From the NCBI GenBank assembly GCA_035765135.1, contig DASTYE010000121.1, forward strand, positions 1 to 18,112: a stretch of 18,112 nucleotides of DNA, given 5' to 3'. Of the stretch, positions 1 to 6,583 are shown in pieces (the first letter of the stretch is position 1; the number at the start of each line of letters is the position of its first letter). The notes below the pieces were generated by a model, which saw only the letters and a list, made by a program, of their open reading frames with translations, was not told where the DNA came from and did no database searches. The translations under genes and the position numbers were made by a program. The stretch comes from JAICNG01 sp035765135. GTDB taxonomy: Bacteria; Gemmatimonadota; Gemmatimonadetes; Gemmatimonadales; Gemmatimonadaceae.

Positions 1-2
1 AG

Positions 3-65
3 ACCGACATGGGTCACGGGCCCGTCTTCTACGACAACCTCGTGGAGGTGATGGCGGCGGATTGA
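3..65 (+). CDS. C-terminal tail of an unidentified protein (5' end outside window)
   Basis: An open frame enters from the left edge and ends at the TGA at 63-65. The visible residues end in GHGPVFYDNLVEVMAAD. About 20 residues are too few to name a family, and I do not recognise the tail. Its stop overlaps the first start codons of the next gene (TTG at 62, ATG at 65), an arrangement seen in translationally coupled genes. Codon use fits the surrounding high-GC DNA, so I take it as a real gene end, but the function is unknown. Confidence 0.5.
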   Translation, partial: TDMGHGPVFYDNLVEVMAAD

Positions 66-568
66 TGGTGCTCGCCGGGACGGGGAACCGCAGAATGCCG
101 CAGATGGCCGCAGACATGGTTACTCGCCCTGACGAGGGCTCCTACCGCCTCGCCGACACCACTCGAAAGCTGCTGGACCGCTTCTTCGAGGTGCACCACG
201 AGCTCGGTGGCGGCTTCCTCGAGTCAGTGTACGCCAAAGCTTTGGCGAGAGCGTTCACTGAGGCTCGGGTGTCCTTCTCCCGAGAGCACGCCGTCCCAGT
301 CTTCTTCCGTGGTAAAACGGTCGGTGTTTACAGGGCGGACTTCGTAGTGGCAGGCGAAGCGATTGTGGAGTTGAAGGCGGCGCGGTCAATCGACTCCGTC
401 CACGTAGCGCAGCTTGTCAACTACCTGCGTGGGTCGACGCTCCAGTTGGGTTACATCCTGAACTTCGGAGCGAAGCCTTCGTTCAAGCGGCTGATCCTAT
501 CCAACGAGCGCAAGAGCGCGCTGCGGCGTTCTGCGGCCTTCTGCGGTTCCCCACCACTGGCGCGATGA
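65..568 (+). CDS. GxxExxY protein, PD-(D/E)XK nuclease-like
   Basis: A small protein of the GxxExxY family. It shows the diagnostic GFLESVY (residues 50-56 from the ATG at 65), then YRADF with Asp92, and a core VELKA with Glu102 and Lys104. These form a D...ExK arrangement typical of the PD-(D/E)XK fold. HVAQLVNYL and LGYILNFG follow, as is usual in this family. The biochemical role of the family is unknown to me; nuclease activity is inferred from the fold. The start is uncertain: TTG 62 and ATG 65 overlap the preceding stop, but the residues up to Met at 116 are encoded by a repeat arm, so ATG 116 (150 aa) would give a more typical product. The C-terminal residues after NERK are likewise encoded by the opposite repeat arm (521-552), so the core gene sits inside an inverted repeat. 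No close Shine-Dalgarno is visible at any candidate start. Confidence 0.85.
   Translation: MVLAGTGNRRMPQMAADMVTRPDEGSYRLADTTRKLLDRFFEVHHELGGGFLESVYAKALARAFTEARVSFSREHAVPVFFRGKTVGVYRADFVVAGEAIVELKAARSIDSVHVAQLVNYLRGSTLQLGYILNFGAKPSFKRLILSNERKSALRRSAAFCGSPPLAR
82..113 (+). repeat. Left arm of inverted repeat enclosing the GxxExxY gene
   Basis: The arm consists of three consecutive 10-nt units, GGAACCGCAG, AATGCCGCAG and ATGGCCGCAG (84-113), preceded by GG. It is inverted and nearly identical to 521-552. The arm lies in the 5' part of the open frame, so it is probably translated only if an upstream start is used. No target-site duplication is evident outside the arms. Confidence 0.75.
521..552 (-). 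repeat. Right arm of inverted repeat enclosing the GxxExxY gene
   Basis: Read on the minus strand this is GGGGAACCGCAGAA followed by two further CCGCAG units at a 10-nt period, matching the left arm at 82-113 apart from a few positions between the CCGCAG cores. It encodes the extreme C-terminus of the GxxExxY protein. The two arms enclose about 470 bp including the whole conserved domain, which looks like a small cassette. Confidence 0.75.
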
Positions 569-614
569 TCTACACCCGCTCATCCTGAACGCAGACCCAA
601 GACGGAGTAGCCCG

Positions 615-2087
615 TTGCAGACCAGGCAGCACCCAACGACACTCGGCGAACTGAAGCGCTCATCCTACGCCGCGCGCGGGAAGCGCACGGTCAAGGACGA
701 GCTCCGCGAGAACCTGCTCGAACGCCTCGCCAAGGGCGGGCCGCTGTTCGAGGGAGTGATCGGATACGAGGAGACCGTTCTCCCACAGCTCGTCAACGCC
801 GTCCTCGCCCGGCACAACTTCATCCTCCTCGGCCTTCGTGGGCAGGCAAAGTCGCGCATTCTGCGGTCGCTTGTCACGCTGCTCGACGACGCGATCCCGA
901 TCGTCGCGGGGAGCGAGGTGAACGACGATCCCTTCGCGCCGATCTCGAAGCAGGCGCATCAGCTCATCGAGGAAGCGGGCGACGATACACCCATCGCGTG
1001 GATCGGGCGCGAACAGCGCTACGTCGAGAAGCTCGCGACACCCGACGTCACCATCGCCGACATCATTGGCGACGTCGATCCGATCAAGGCCGCGCGCGGC
1101 GGACACATCCTGTCGGATGAGCTGACGATTCATTACGGGATGCTGCCGCGCGCCAACCGCGGCATCTTCGCGCTCAACGAGCTGCCCGATCTCGCCGGCA
1201 AAATCCAGGTCGGCTTGTTCAACATCATGCAGGAAGGCGACGTCCAGATCAAAGGATATCCCGTCCGCATCCCGCTCGATGTGCTCCTCTGCTTCACCGC
1301 GAATCCGGAAGACTACACCGCGCGCGGCAAGATCATCACGCCGCTGAAGGATCGGATCGGTAGTGAGATCATGACGCACTATCCCGAGTCGGTGGACATC
1401 GGGATGGAGATTACGCAGCAGGAGGCATGGACGCAGCGTGGTGCCTTGCCCGTGCGCGTCCCCGACTTCATCGCCGAGGTGGTCGAGCGTGTCGCCTTCG
1501 AGGCGCGCACCGACAAGCGTGTCGACAAGCGGTCGGGCGTGTCGCAGCGCATGCCCATCACGGTGCTCGAGAACGTCGTCTCGAACGCGGAACGGCGCGC
1601 CGTGGAGCGTCACGAATGCGCGGTCGTGCCGCGCATCTCCGACATCTACGCGGCGCTCCCCGCGATCACCGGGAAGATCGAGCTCGAGTACGAGGGCGAG
1701 CTCATCGGCGGTCAGACCATCGCGCGCGAGCTGATCCGCCGGGCGGCCGATGCGACGTTCCAGTCGCGCGCAGGCGGCTCCGATACCGACGAGATCGTGA
1801 TGTGGTTCGATTCGGGAAACGCGCTCGAGGTGCCTGACGACGCCGCCAGCGAGCCGCTGCGCGAAGCCTTCGAGGACGTGCCGACGCTGCTCGATCTCGT
1901 GCATACCGTCGGGCTCGCGCAGGAAGCGGATACCGAGACGACCGTCGCCGCGTGCGAGCTGGTGCTCGAGGCGCTGGTCGGGCGCCGCAAGATCTCGCGC
2001 TCCGATGCCGGACGGTACGGTCGGGCGCAACCGCCGGAGCGCCGTCGGCCGAATGATCTCTTCGGCAGCGGCGGCATGACCGCCTAA
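615..2087 (+). CDS. AAA+ ATPase, magnesium chelatase subunit I-like
   Basis: A 490-residue AAA+ protein of the magnesium-chelatase-I/MoxR-like group, probably a chaperone-like ATPase rather than a true chlorophyll-pathway enzyme. The nucleotide-binding loop reads GLRGQAKSR (73-81), an unusual P-loop with Ala in place of the last Gly. The Walker B position reads IFALNELPDL (184-193), with Asn before the catalytic Glu. Sensor 1 is TANPEDY (228-234), and a candidate arginine finger is in LKDRIGS (244-250). I recall the conserved VIGYEETV and IAGSEVNDDPFAPIS-like blocks from homologues, which often pair with a VWA-domain protein; no such partner is in this window. The start is TTG 615, with GGAG at 604-607 seven bases upstream. 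It leads an operon with the next two genes, because the following start abuts its stop. Its substrate is unknown. Confidence 0.85.
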   Translation: MQTRQHPTTLGELKRSSYAARGKRTVKDELRENLLERLAKGGPLFEGVIGYEETVLPQLVNAVLARHNFILLGLRGQAKSRILRSLVTLLDDAIPIVAGSEVNDDPFAPISKQAHQLIEEAGDDTPIAWIGREQRYVEKLATPDVTIADIIGDVDPIKAARGGHILSDELTIHYGMLPRANRGIFALNELPDLAGKIQVGLFNIMQEGDVQIKGYPVRIPLDVLLCFTANPEDYTARGKIITPLKDRIGSEIMTHYPESVDIGMEITQQEAWTQRGALPVRVPDFIAEVVERVAFEARTDKRVDKRSGVSQRMPITVLENVVSNAERRAVERHECAVVPRISDIYAALPAITGKIELEYEGELIGGQTIARELIRRAADATFQSRAGGSDTDEIVMWFDSGNALEVPDDAASEPLREAFEDVPTLLDLVHTVGLAQEADTETTVAACELVLEALVGRRKISRSDAGRYGRAQPPERRRPNDLFGSGGMTA

Positions 2088-2582
2088 GTGGCGCGAGCGG
2101 CGCCTCCGCGATCGCGCGTCGAGGTTCGGCCCGCCACCATGGCCGACGCGCAGCGCATCGCGGAGTTGCGCCTCGCGCTGCTCGCCGAGCACAAGGGCCA
2201 TGCGATCTACTCGCGTGTGCGCGCCGATGCGCCCGCTCGCGCGCTCGAGCTCACGGAGCAGCAGCTGTCCTCGGACCGCGAGACGATGTTCGTCGCCGTG
2301 CGAAAGGATCGGATCGTCGGCGTGTTGCGGTGCATCGATGCGCGCGGGCACAGGCTGCTCCGGCCGTCACGGTTCGCGATGATCTCGACCGTGTACGTCG
2401 AGCCGGCCGCTCGGCGTCAAGGCGTGCTCCGACTGCTGCTCGATGCGGCCACCGGCTGGTGCCGACAGCGCAAGCTCTCCCAGATGCGGCTGCAGAACGC
2501 AGTCGACAATCCACTGGCGGTCGCCGCCTGGGACGCGTTAGGCTTCCGCGTCGTGGAACAGATCCGGTTCCGGTCGCTCTGA
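2088..2582 (+). CDS. GNAT-family N-acetyltransferase
   Basis: A 164-residue acyl-CoA-dependent N-acetyltransferase. The N-terminus VEVRPATMADAQRIAELR (11-28) is the usual first strand and helix of the GNAT fold. Motif A is ISTVYVEPAARRQGVLRLLL (99-118), where RRQGVL is the acyl-CoA pyrophosphate loop (R/QxxGxG/A; the last Gly is replaced here). The C-terminus NPLAVAAWDALGFRVVEQIR is the usual motif B ending. The GTG start lies directly after the TAA of the ATPase gene, so the two are probably translationally coupled. The substrate cannot be read from the sequence. The codon block CGTTAGG at 2536-2542 brings in a rare TTA leucine codon. Confidence 0.85.
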   Translation: MARAAPPRSRVEVRPATMADAQRIAELRLALLAEHKGHAIYSRVRADAPARALELTEQQLSSDRETMFVAVRKDRIVGVLRCIDARGHRLLRPSRFAMISTVYVEPAARRQGVLRLLLDAATGWCRQRKLSQMRLQNAVDNPLAVAAWDALGFRVVEQIRFRSL

Positions 2583-2592
2583 GGCGCATCGC

Positions 2593-3213
2593 ATGTCCAT
2601 CGTCACCATCTCGCGCATGTACGGCTCCGGCGGCTCGGAGGTCGCGGCGCGCGTGGCCCAACATCTCGGATGGCAGCTCTTCGACAACGCTTTCGTCGAT
2701 GCCGTCGCCGAGCGACTCGGGATCTCGGCGTCCGAGGTCGAGGCGCGTGAGGAGCGCACGCCGTCGCTCGTCGAGCGGTTGGCGTCGGCGCTCGCCGTCG
2801 CATCCCCGGAGATTCTCCCTCCACCCACCGAGCAGGTGCCGCTGAGCGAGGAGCGTCTCGCCGACGTGACGCGGCGAATCATTGAGGAGGCAGTGGCGCG
2901 CGGGCATGCGGTGCTGGTCGGGCGTGGGGCGCAATCAGTCCTCGGCCGGCGCGCCGACGTCCTGCACGTCTTCTGCTATGCCCCGCGCGATGCGCTCGTC
3001 AGGCGCGTCGCCCAACGCCGCGCGATCTCGGCATCCGAGGCCGAGAAGATCGTGGACGAGATCAACAAGCAGCGGGACCACTACGTGCGCACGACGTTCA
3101 AGCGCTCATGGAAGGCGCACGAGAACTACCACCTCTGCGTGAACACCGAGTGGCTCGGGCTCGACGGTGCGGCGGACTTGATCGTCACTGCCGCGCGCGC
3201 CATGGGGTTCTGA
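2593..3213 (+). CDS. Cytidylate kinase-like family protein
   Basis: A 206-residue P-loop protein of the cytidylate-kinase-like group. The N-terminus SIVTISRMYGSGGSEVA (2-18) carries the glycine-rich loop in the form GSGG, typical of this family instead of the classical GxxGxGKS. A second conserved block VLVGRGAQSVL is at 107-117, and the C-terminal CVNTEWLGLDGAADLI (182-197) matches the NT-containing end of CMP kinases. A basic segment RRVAQRR (137-143) lies where the lid would be. True CMP kinase is usually about 220 residues with a clear GxSGxGKS loop, so I do not call cmk; the physiological substrate is unknown. It starts 10 nt after the acetyltransferase stop, the third gene of the operon. 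The strand changes just beyond it, with a large palindrome in the gap. Confidence 0.8.
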   Translation: MSIVTISRMYGSGGSEVAARVAQHLGWQLFDNAFVDAVAERLGISASEVEAREERTPSLVERLASALAVASPEILPPPTEQVPLSEERLADVTRRIIEEAVARGHAVLVGRGAQSVLGRRADVLHVFCYAPRDALVRRVAQRRAISASEAEKIVDEINKQRDHYVRTTFKRSWKAHENYHLCVNTEWLGLDGAADLIVTAARAMGF

Positions 3214-3247
3214 GACGACCCTTCTGGCGCGCCCCCGCTTGGGAGGG

Positions 3248-3445
3248 GCATCCAGGCTCAAAGGGACGAACGGATACCGCGGATGCGGCGGGAACGGCCG
3301 GATCGCTCCTGGCGCATTGAACCTCCCACGCGCACCCACAAACCTCCTGTTGCTTTGGTGGCGCGCGAGGCGGGATTAATGCGCCAGGAGCGGTCCGCAG
3401 AATCCGCCGCATCCGCGGTATCCGTTCCTCCCTGAACCTGGATGC
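3248..3445. repeat. ~198-nt imperfect palindrome with 9-nt internal period (MITE-like or bidirectional terminator)
   Basis: The two halves are reverse complements over nearly their whole length. Exact blocks are 3248-3256 with 3437-3445 (9 nt), 3268-3291 with 3404-3427 (24 nt) and 3304-3318 with 3378-3392 (15 nt). Shorter inner pairing surrounds a loop of roughly 25 nt. Within an arm the sequence has a 9-nt period: read on the minus strand, the right arm runs GGATACCGC, GGATGCGGC, GGATTCTGC, GGACCGCTC. It fills the gap between two convergent genes, so its transcript would fold into a very stable hairpin and could stop transcription from both sides. No long U tract follows. It encodes no convincing protein. 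Confidence 0.85.
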
Positions 3446-3451
3446 TCGGGA

Positions 3452-3877
3452 TTACGCCTTGTCAGCTCGGAAATTGACCGTCCCGCTCGTGTTCGTGAAC
3501 ACGACGCGAATCGTCCACGTGCCCGCCACACCGGCTGGCGTGCTGGTGAACGTGCCGTTCTCGCTCAGCGAGCGCGAGTACACTTGCGTCCCCGCCGCAT
3601 CACGAATGATGAGCGTAGCCGAGCCGGCCGAGATCGACGCCGACTGATTGACAGTCGCGACCGTCCCGGTGTTCTGCCAGGTGTAGTTCAGCGTCGCCGA
3701 CGCATTCGACACGCCGGTTACCTGAAACGAGAACGAGTCCGTGTTGTTGATGATCTCCGGCTGCACCGCCGGACTCAGCGGGTCGCTCCGGTCGCTGCCG
3801 CAGGCGCTCATCGTGAAGACGAAAGCGACAGCTGCAAGAGTACGCGACAGCGGTGTTACCCAACCGTGGGATTTCAT
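3452..3877 (-). CDS. Small beta-rich lipoprotein, function unknown
   Basis: A 141-residue secreted protein. The start ATG at 3875-3877 is chosen because it begins a normal lipoprotein signal: MKSHGWVTPLSR, a hydrophobic stretch, then the lipobox MSAC with lipidated Cys26. The longer open frame upstream (to 3970) would add an arginine-rich segment that does not fit a signal peptide. The mature part is rich in Ser, Thr, Asn and alternating hydrophobics (SFSFQVTG, ATLNYTWQNTGT, ATLIIRDAAG, GTWTIRVVFT), which suggests a single beta-sandwich domain. I do not recognise the family; resemblance to pre-peptidase C-terminal or GOLD-like sandwiches is only by general appearance. It is transcribed convergently to the kinase-like gene and divergently from the outer-membrane barrel gene. 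Confidence 0.75.
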   Translation of the reverse strand: MKSHGWVTPLSRTLAAVAFVFTMSACGSDRSDPLSPAVQPEIINNTDSFSFQVTGVSNASATLNYTWQNTGTVATVNQSASISAGSATLIIRDAAGTQVYSRSLSENGTFTSTPAGVAGTWTIRVVFTNTSGTVNFRADKA

Positions 3878-4201
3878 TGTCGTGTTCCGTTGGTTGCGCG
3901 TGAAGTGCGCCGCGCACGTTCGTGTCGGCGCAGAGGCGATCCGACTGCCTTCCACGCATCGACGCCGCATACCGACGCTCGCAACGGGTGATACGAAATG
4001 GTAGAGCCGGCACGCGGACTGTCACAAAACGATAGAGGCGGAACCCGATAACAGCGCTGGATTTACGGTCATCTTCGGGAATCGTACTTGCTCGGTGACG
4101 GGAGAGCGCTGCCAGCGTCAGTCTTTCAGTACCGTACCTCGGGTGGTGGTGGTCGCATCGCTGCTCCCGAGACATGCCTCCCAACTCTCATCCTCCCGAA
4201 C
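3878..4201. other. Divergent intergenic region, 324 nt
   Basis: This gap separates the minus-strand lipoprotein from the plus-strand barrel gene, so it should hold promoters for both. I see no convincing -35/-10 pair, operator palindrome or RNA gene. A longer in-frame extension of the barrel gene (TTG at 4088) exists, but it lacks signal-peptide character and is discounted. Confidence 0.5.
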
Positions 4202-5419
4202 ATGCTACCGAGGCTCCCTCGTCTCGCTTTGACCGTATTCGCGCTCGCGATCGCAGCGCCCTCCCTCGCGCTCTCTCAAGTGCCCGCTCCTGTCCAGTCG
4301 AGCGCGCCCGCTGCGGCGAAAGGCTGGCGCGCCGCGCCGAGCTTCAGCGTCGAGACGGAATATGACGACAACGTCTTCCTCCTCTCGCCCGGAAAGCGCG
4401 ACGATCTCGATGCAACGGGTGACGTCACATCGCCGAGCCGGCGGTTCGCCAACATGAAAACCCCGGGCGATTTGGTGTCCACGATGGAAGCACGGCTCGA
4501 CCTCAAAGGGCCCGGCCTCCGCGGTCGGACGCTGGAGCTTCAGGGTGACGTGCGCTACGAGCTCTACGCGCGGAACGCCGAGCGTCAGAACTTCTCCGTC
4601 GAGCTCGCCGCCGAGCAGGCGCTGCGACATGGCAAGCAAGTCCGCCTGCGCGCAAGCGTGACGCCGAGCTACTTCGCGAAGAACTACCTCGCCGATGCCG
4701 TGGATAGTGACGCCGACGGCAGCATCGCTCCCGACGAGCGCGTGTACGAACCCGGCACGTATCAGGAGATCGAAGGCGAGCTCGATGTCCGCTTTCGCCT
4801 GGTTGAATCGACGAAGAAGCATCCGTTCGGCGCCGCCATTCAGCCGAGCGTCGGGTTGTACTCGCGATCATACGAGGCGCCCTTCTCCGGACGCGACCTG
4901 AGCGGTCCCACCGCCGGAGTGAAGCTGCTGATGGACATCAGCCCGCGAATGGGACTCGATATCGGCTACGGGTTCGCCTCGTTGAGCGCGACCGCCTCTC
5001 CTCAGGTGATGATCCTGGATGAGGCGGCCTTCGGAGAGGACTTCAACGGGAATGGATCCGCGAGTGATCCAGCCGCGCGCGCGTTCGAGATGGCGGACCG
5101 CTCCCGCACGGAGCACTCGATCGCGGCCACGCTCCGCTACGAGGTCAGCAAGCGCGCCGATCTCGAGATCGACGCCGAGCATCGCCGCCGATCATTCGGC
5201 TCGAGTCAGCCATTCGACGTCGCCAACAACGGGCGTACCGACTCGCGTAACACGTTCGGGGCGGAGCTCGCGATCAAGGTCGCTCGCGGCGTGCGACTCG
5301 TTGCTGGAGCGGAGGTCAGAAGCCAGCGCCTGAGTCGCGACAACGATCCGGACTCGACGGGCGAGATCGCCGATTACGACAAGCACCGGACTCGTCTCGG
5401 CCTCTCTTACCGTTTCTAG
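4202..5419 (+). CDS. Outer-membrane beta-barrel protein with an EF-hand-like loop
   Basis: A 405-residue exported protein. ATG 4202 starts a clear signal peptide (MLPRLPRLALTVFALAIAAP...), with probable cleavage around ALS-Q (25/26). The mature part is a series of amphipathic strands and ends in the aromatic beta-signal LSYRF, as expected for a barrel inserted by the Bam complex. The early segment VETEYDDNVFLL (50-61) resembles barrels tied to exopolysaccharide or PEP-CTERM loci; that is a recollection, not a search result. Residues 168-179 (DSDADGSIAPDE) match the canonical EF-hand calcium loop exactly, with D, D, D, G, I and E at positions 1, 3, 5, 6, 8 and 12. A second, degenerate loop lies at 280-289 (DFNGNGSASD). 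Both probably sit in surface loops. It is the first gene of the polymer locus, 34 nt before the transferase. No good Shine-Dalgarno is visible. Function is inferred. Confidence 0.8.
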   Translation: MLPRLPRLALTVFALAIAAPSLALSQVPAPVQSSAPAAAKGWRAAPSFSVETEYDDNVFLLSPGKRDDLDATGDVTSPSRRFANMKTPGDLVSTMEARLDLKGPGLRGRTLELQGDVRYELYARNAERQNFSVELAAEQALRHGKQVRLRASVTPSYFAKNYLADAVDSDADGSIAPDERVYEPGTYQEIEGELDVRFRLVESTKKHPFGAAIQPSVGLYSRSYEAPFSGRDLSGPTAGVKLLMDISPRMGLDIGYGFASLSATASPQVMILDEAAFGEDFNGNGSASDPAARAFEMADRSRTEHSIAATLRYEVSKRADLEIDAEHRRRSFGSSQPFDVANNGRTDSRNTFGAELAIKVARGVRLVAGAEVRSQRLSRDNDPDSTGEIADYDKHRTRLGLSYRF

Positions 5420-5453
5420 GCTACCCGTCCATCAACGTCGAAATCACACCGCC

Positions 5454-6569
5454 ATGTCCTCCCTGGTGAATGGCCGTAAATCGGCGCGCAGGCCACTGCG
5501 AGTCTTGTTCGCCGGATACGCGCCGGTCCATTTCGTTTGCTTCAAACCGCTCTATGAGCGGCTCCGACGCATGCGCGACGTGGAGATCGTCTTGTCGGGC
5601 GGGCGTGAGGCGGGCTCGGAAGGAGAGCGGCCGCTCTCGGCCAAGGAGCTGTACGCTCCCTTTCGCCTCCCGCGACGACAGATCGTCGAGCTTTCGGCCA
5701 TGCAGCGTCAGAAGTTCGATGTCGTCTTCTGCGCGCACGTGTCGGGATACTTCCCCGCCGAGGACAAGGAGCGAATTCAGCTCTTTCACGGGGTGTCCTT
5801 CCGGAACATGGCGGTTCGCCGGGATGTGCTGGTGTACGACCGGCTCTTCGTCGTTGGGCCGTACATGCGACGGCTCTTCACCGATAAGCAGATGTTGCGC
5901 GACGGCGATCCACGACTCGTGAACATCGGCTTCCCGAAGCTCGACCGGCTCGTGGACGGGTCACTCGACCGCCGCGCGATACTCAGCAAGCTCGGCCTTT
6001 CGGGACGCCGACCGGTGGTGCTCTACGCGCCGACCGGGCAGAAGGACAATTCGCTCGAGCACACGGGCGAGGCCGTCATCGAGCGACTGCGCGCGACGAA
6101 CAAGTACGACATTCTCATCAAGCTCCACGACCATCCGCGCGATCGAACGACGAACTGGCCGAAGCGGCTGCGACCGATGCTCGACCGTCACACGAAGCTG
6201 GTCAACGACTACGACGTCGTTCCCTACCTGTTCGTGTCGGACCTGCTCATCACCGACGCGTCGTCGGTATCCAATGAGTACTCGCTGCTCGATCGGCCGA
6301 TGGTCTTTCTCGACGTTCCGCAGCTGCTCGCCTCGATGCAGAAGAAGGGCGTGGCCCTCGACCTCGACACGTGGGGACGCAAGGGTGGCATGACGACCCG
6401 CTGGCCCGACGAGGCGGTCGAAGCGGTCGAATGGTCGCTCGCACATCCGGGCGCGGCCGGCAGCGTGCGCCGCGCGATGGCGCGAGACCTCTTCTACAAC
6501 GCGGGGCGCGCCACCGATGTCGCCATCGAGTGGATGCAGCGGAAGCTCGCACCTGGCGAAGCCGCCTGA
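5454..6569 (+). CDS. CDP-glycerol glycerophosphotransferase family protein (TagB/TagF-like)
   Basis: A 371-residue cytoplasmic or membrane-associated transferase of the CDP-glycerol:poly(glycerophosphate) glycerophosphotransferase family, which moves phospho-alditol units from a CDP donor to a growing polymer or acceptor. The hallmark blocks occur in order: LFHGVSFRN (110-118, with the conserved His-Gly), VLYAPTGQ (189-196), IKLHDHP (222-228, second conserved His) and DLLITDASSVSNEYSLLDRP (263-282), which matches the TDxSS donor-binding motif. The length matches the catalytic part alone, without the long N-terminal region of TagF. In Gram-positives this builds teichoic acid; here, beside an outer-membrane barrel and an ABC exporter, a phosphodiester-linked surface glycan is the likely product. 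Whether the alditol is glycerol, ribitol or another is not visible. It starts 34 nt after the barrel gene and ends 14 nt before the ABC gene. Confidence 0.85.
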   Translation: MSSLVNGRKSARRPLRVLFAGYAPVHFVCFKPLYERLRRMRDVEIVLSGGREAGSEGERPLSAKELYAPFRLPRRQIVELSAMQRQKFDVVFCAHVSGYFPAEDKERIQLFHGVSFRNMAVRRDVLVYDRLFVVGPYMRRLFTDKQMLRDGDPRLVNIGFPKLDRLVDGSLDRRAILSKLGLSGRRPVVLYAPTGQKDNSLEHTGEAVIERLRATNKYDILIKLHDHPRDRTTNWPKRLRPMLDRHTKLVNDYDVVPYLFVSDLLITDASSVSNEYSLLDRPMVFLDVPQLLASMQKKGVALDLDTWGRKGGMTTRWPDEAVEAVEWSLAHPGAAGSVRRAMARDLFYNAGRATDVAIEWMQRKLAPGEAA

Positions 6570-6583
6570 CAGCCGAGCCTAAC

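Noticed and set aside
660..2351. 563-residue open frame on the minus strand
   Set aside because: It is antisense to the AAA+ ATPase, is extremely rich in Arg, Asp and His, and has no recognisable domain. It is a high-GC shadow of the real gene.
4088..4201. TTG-initiated N-terminal extension of the outer-membrane barrel
   Set aside because: The added residues do not look like coding sequence and would bury the signal peptide that starts at 4202.
6371..6583. Longer start for the ABC exporter
   Set aside because: It overlaps the transferase gene by about 200 nt with shadow-type residues; GTG 6584 gives the normal family N-terminus.
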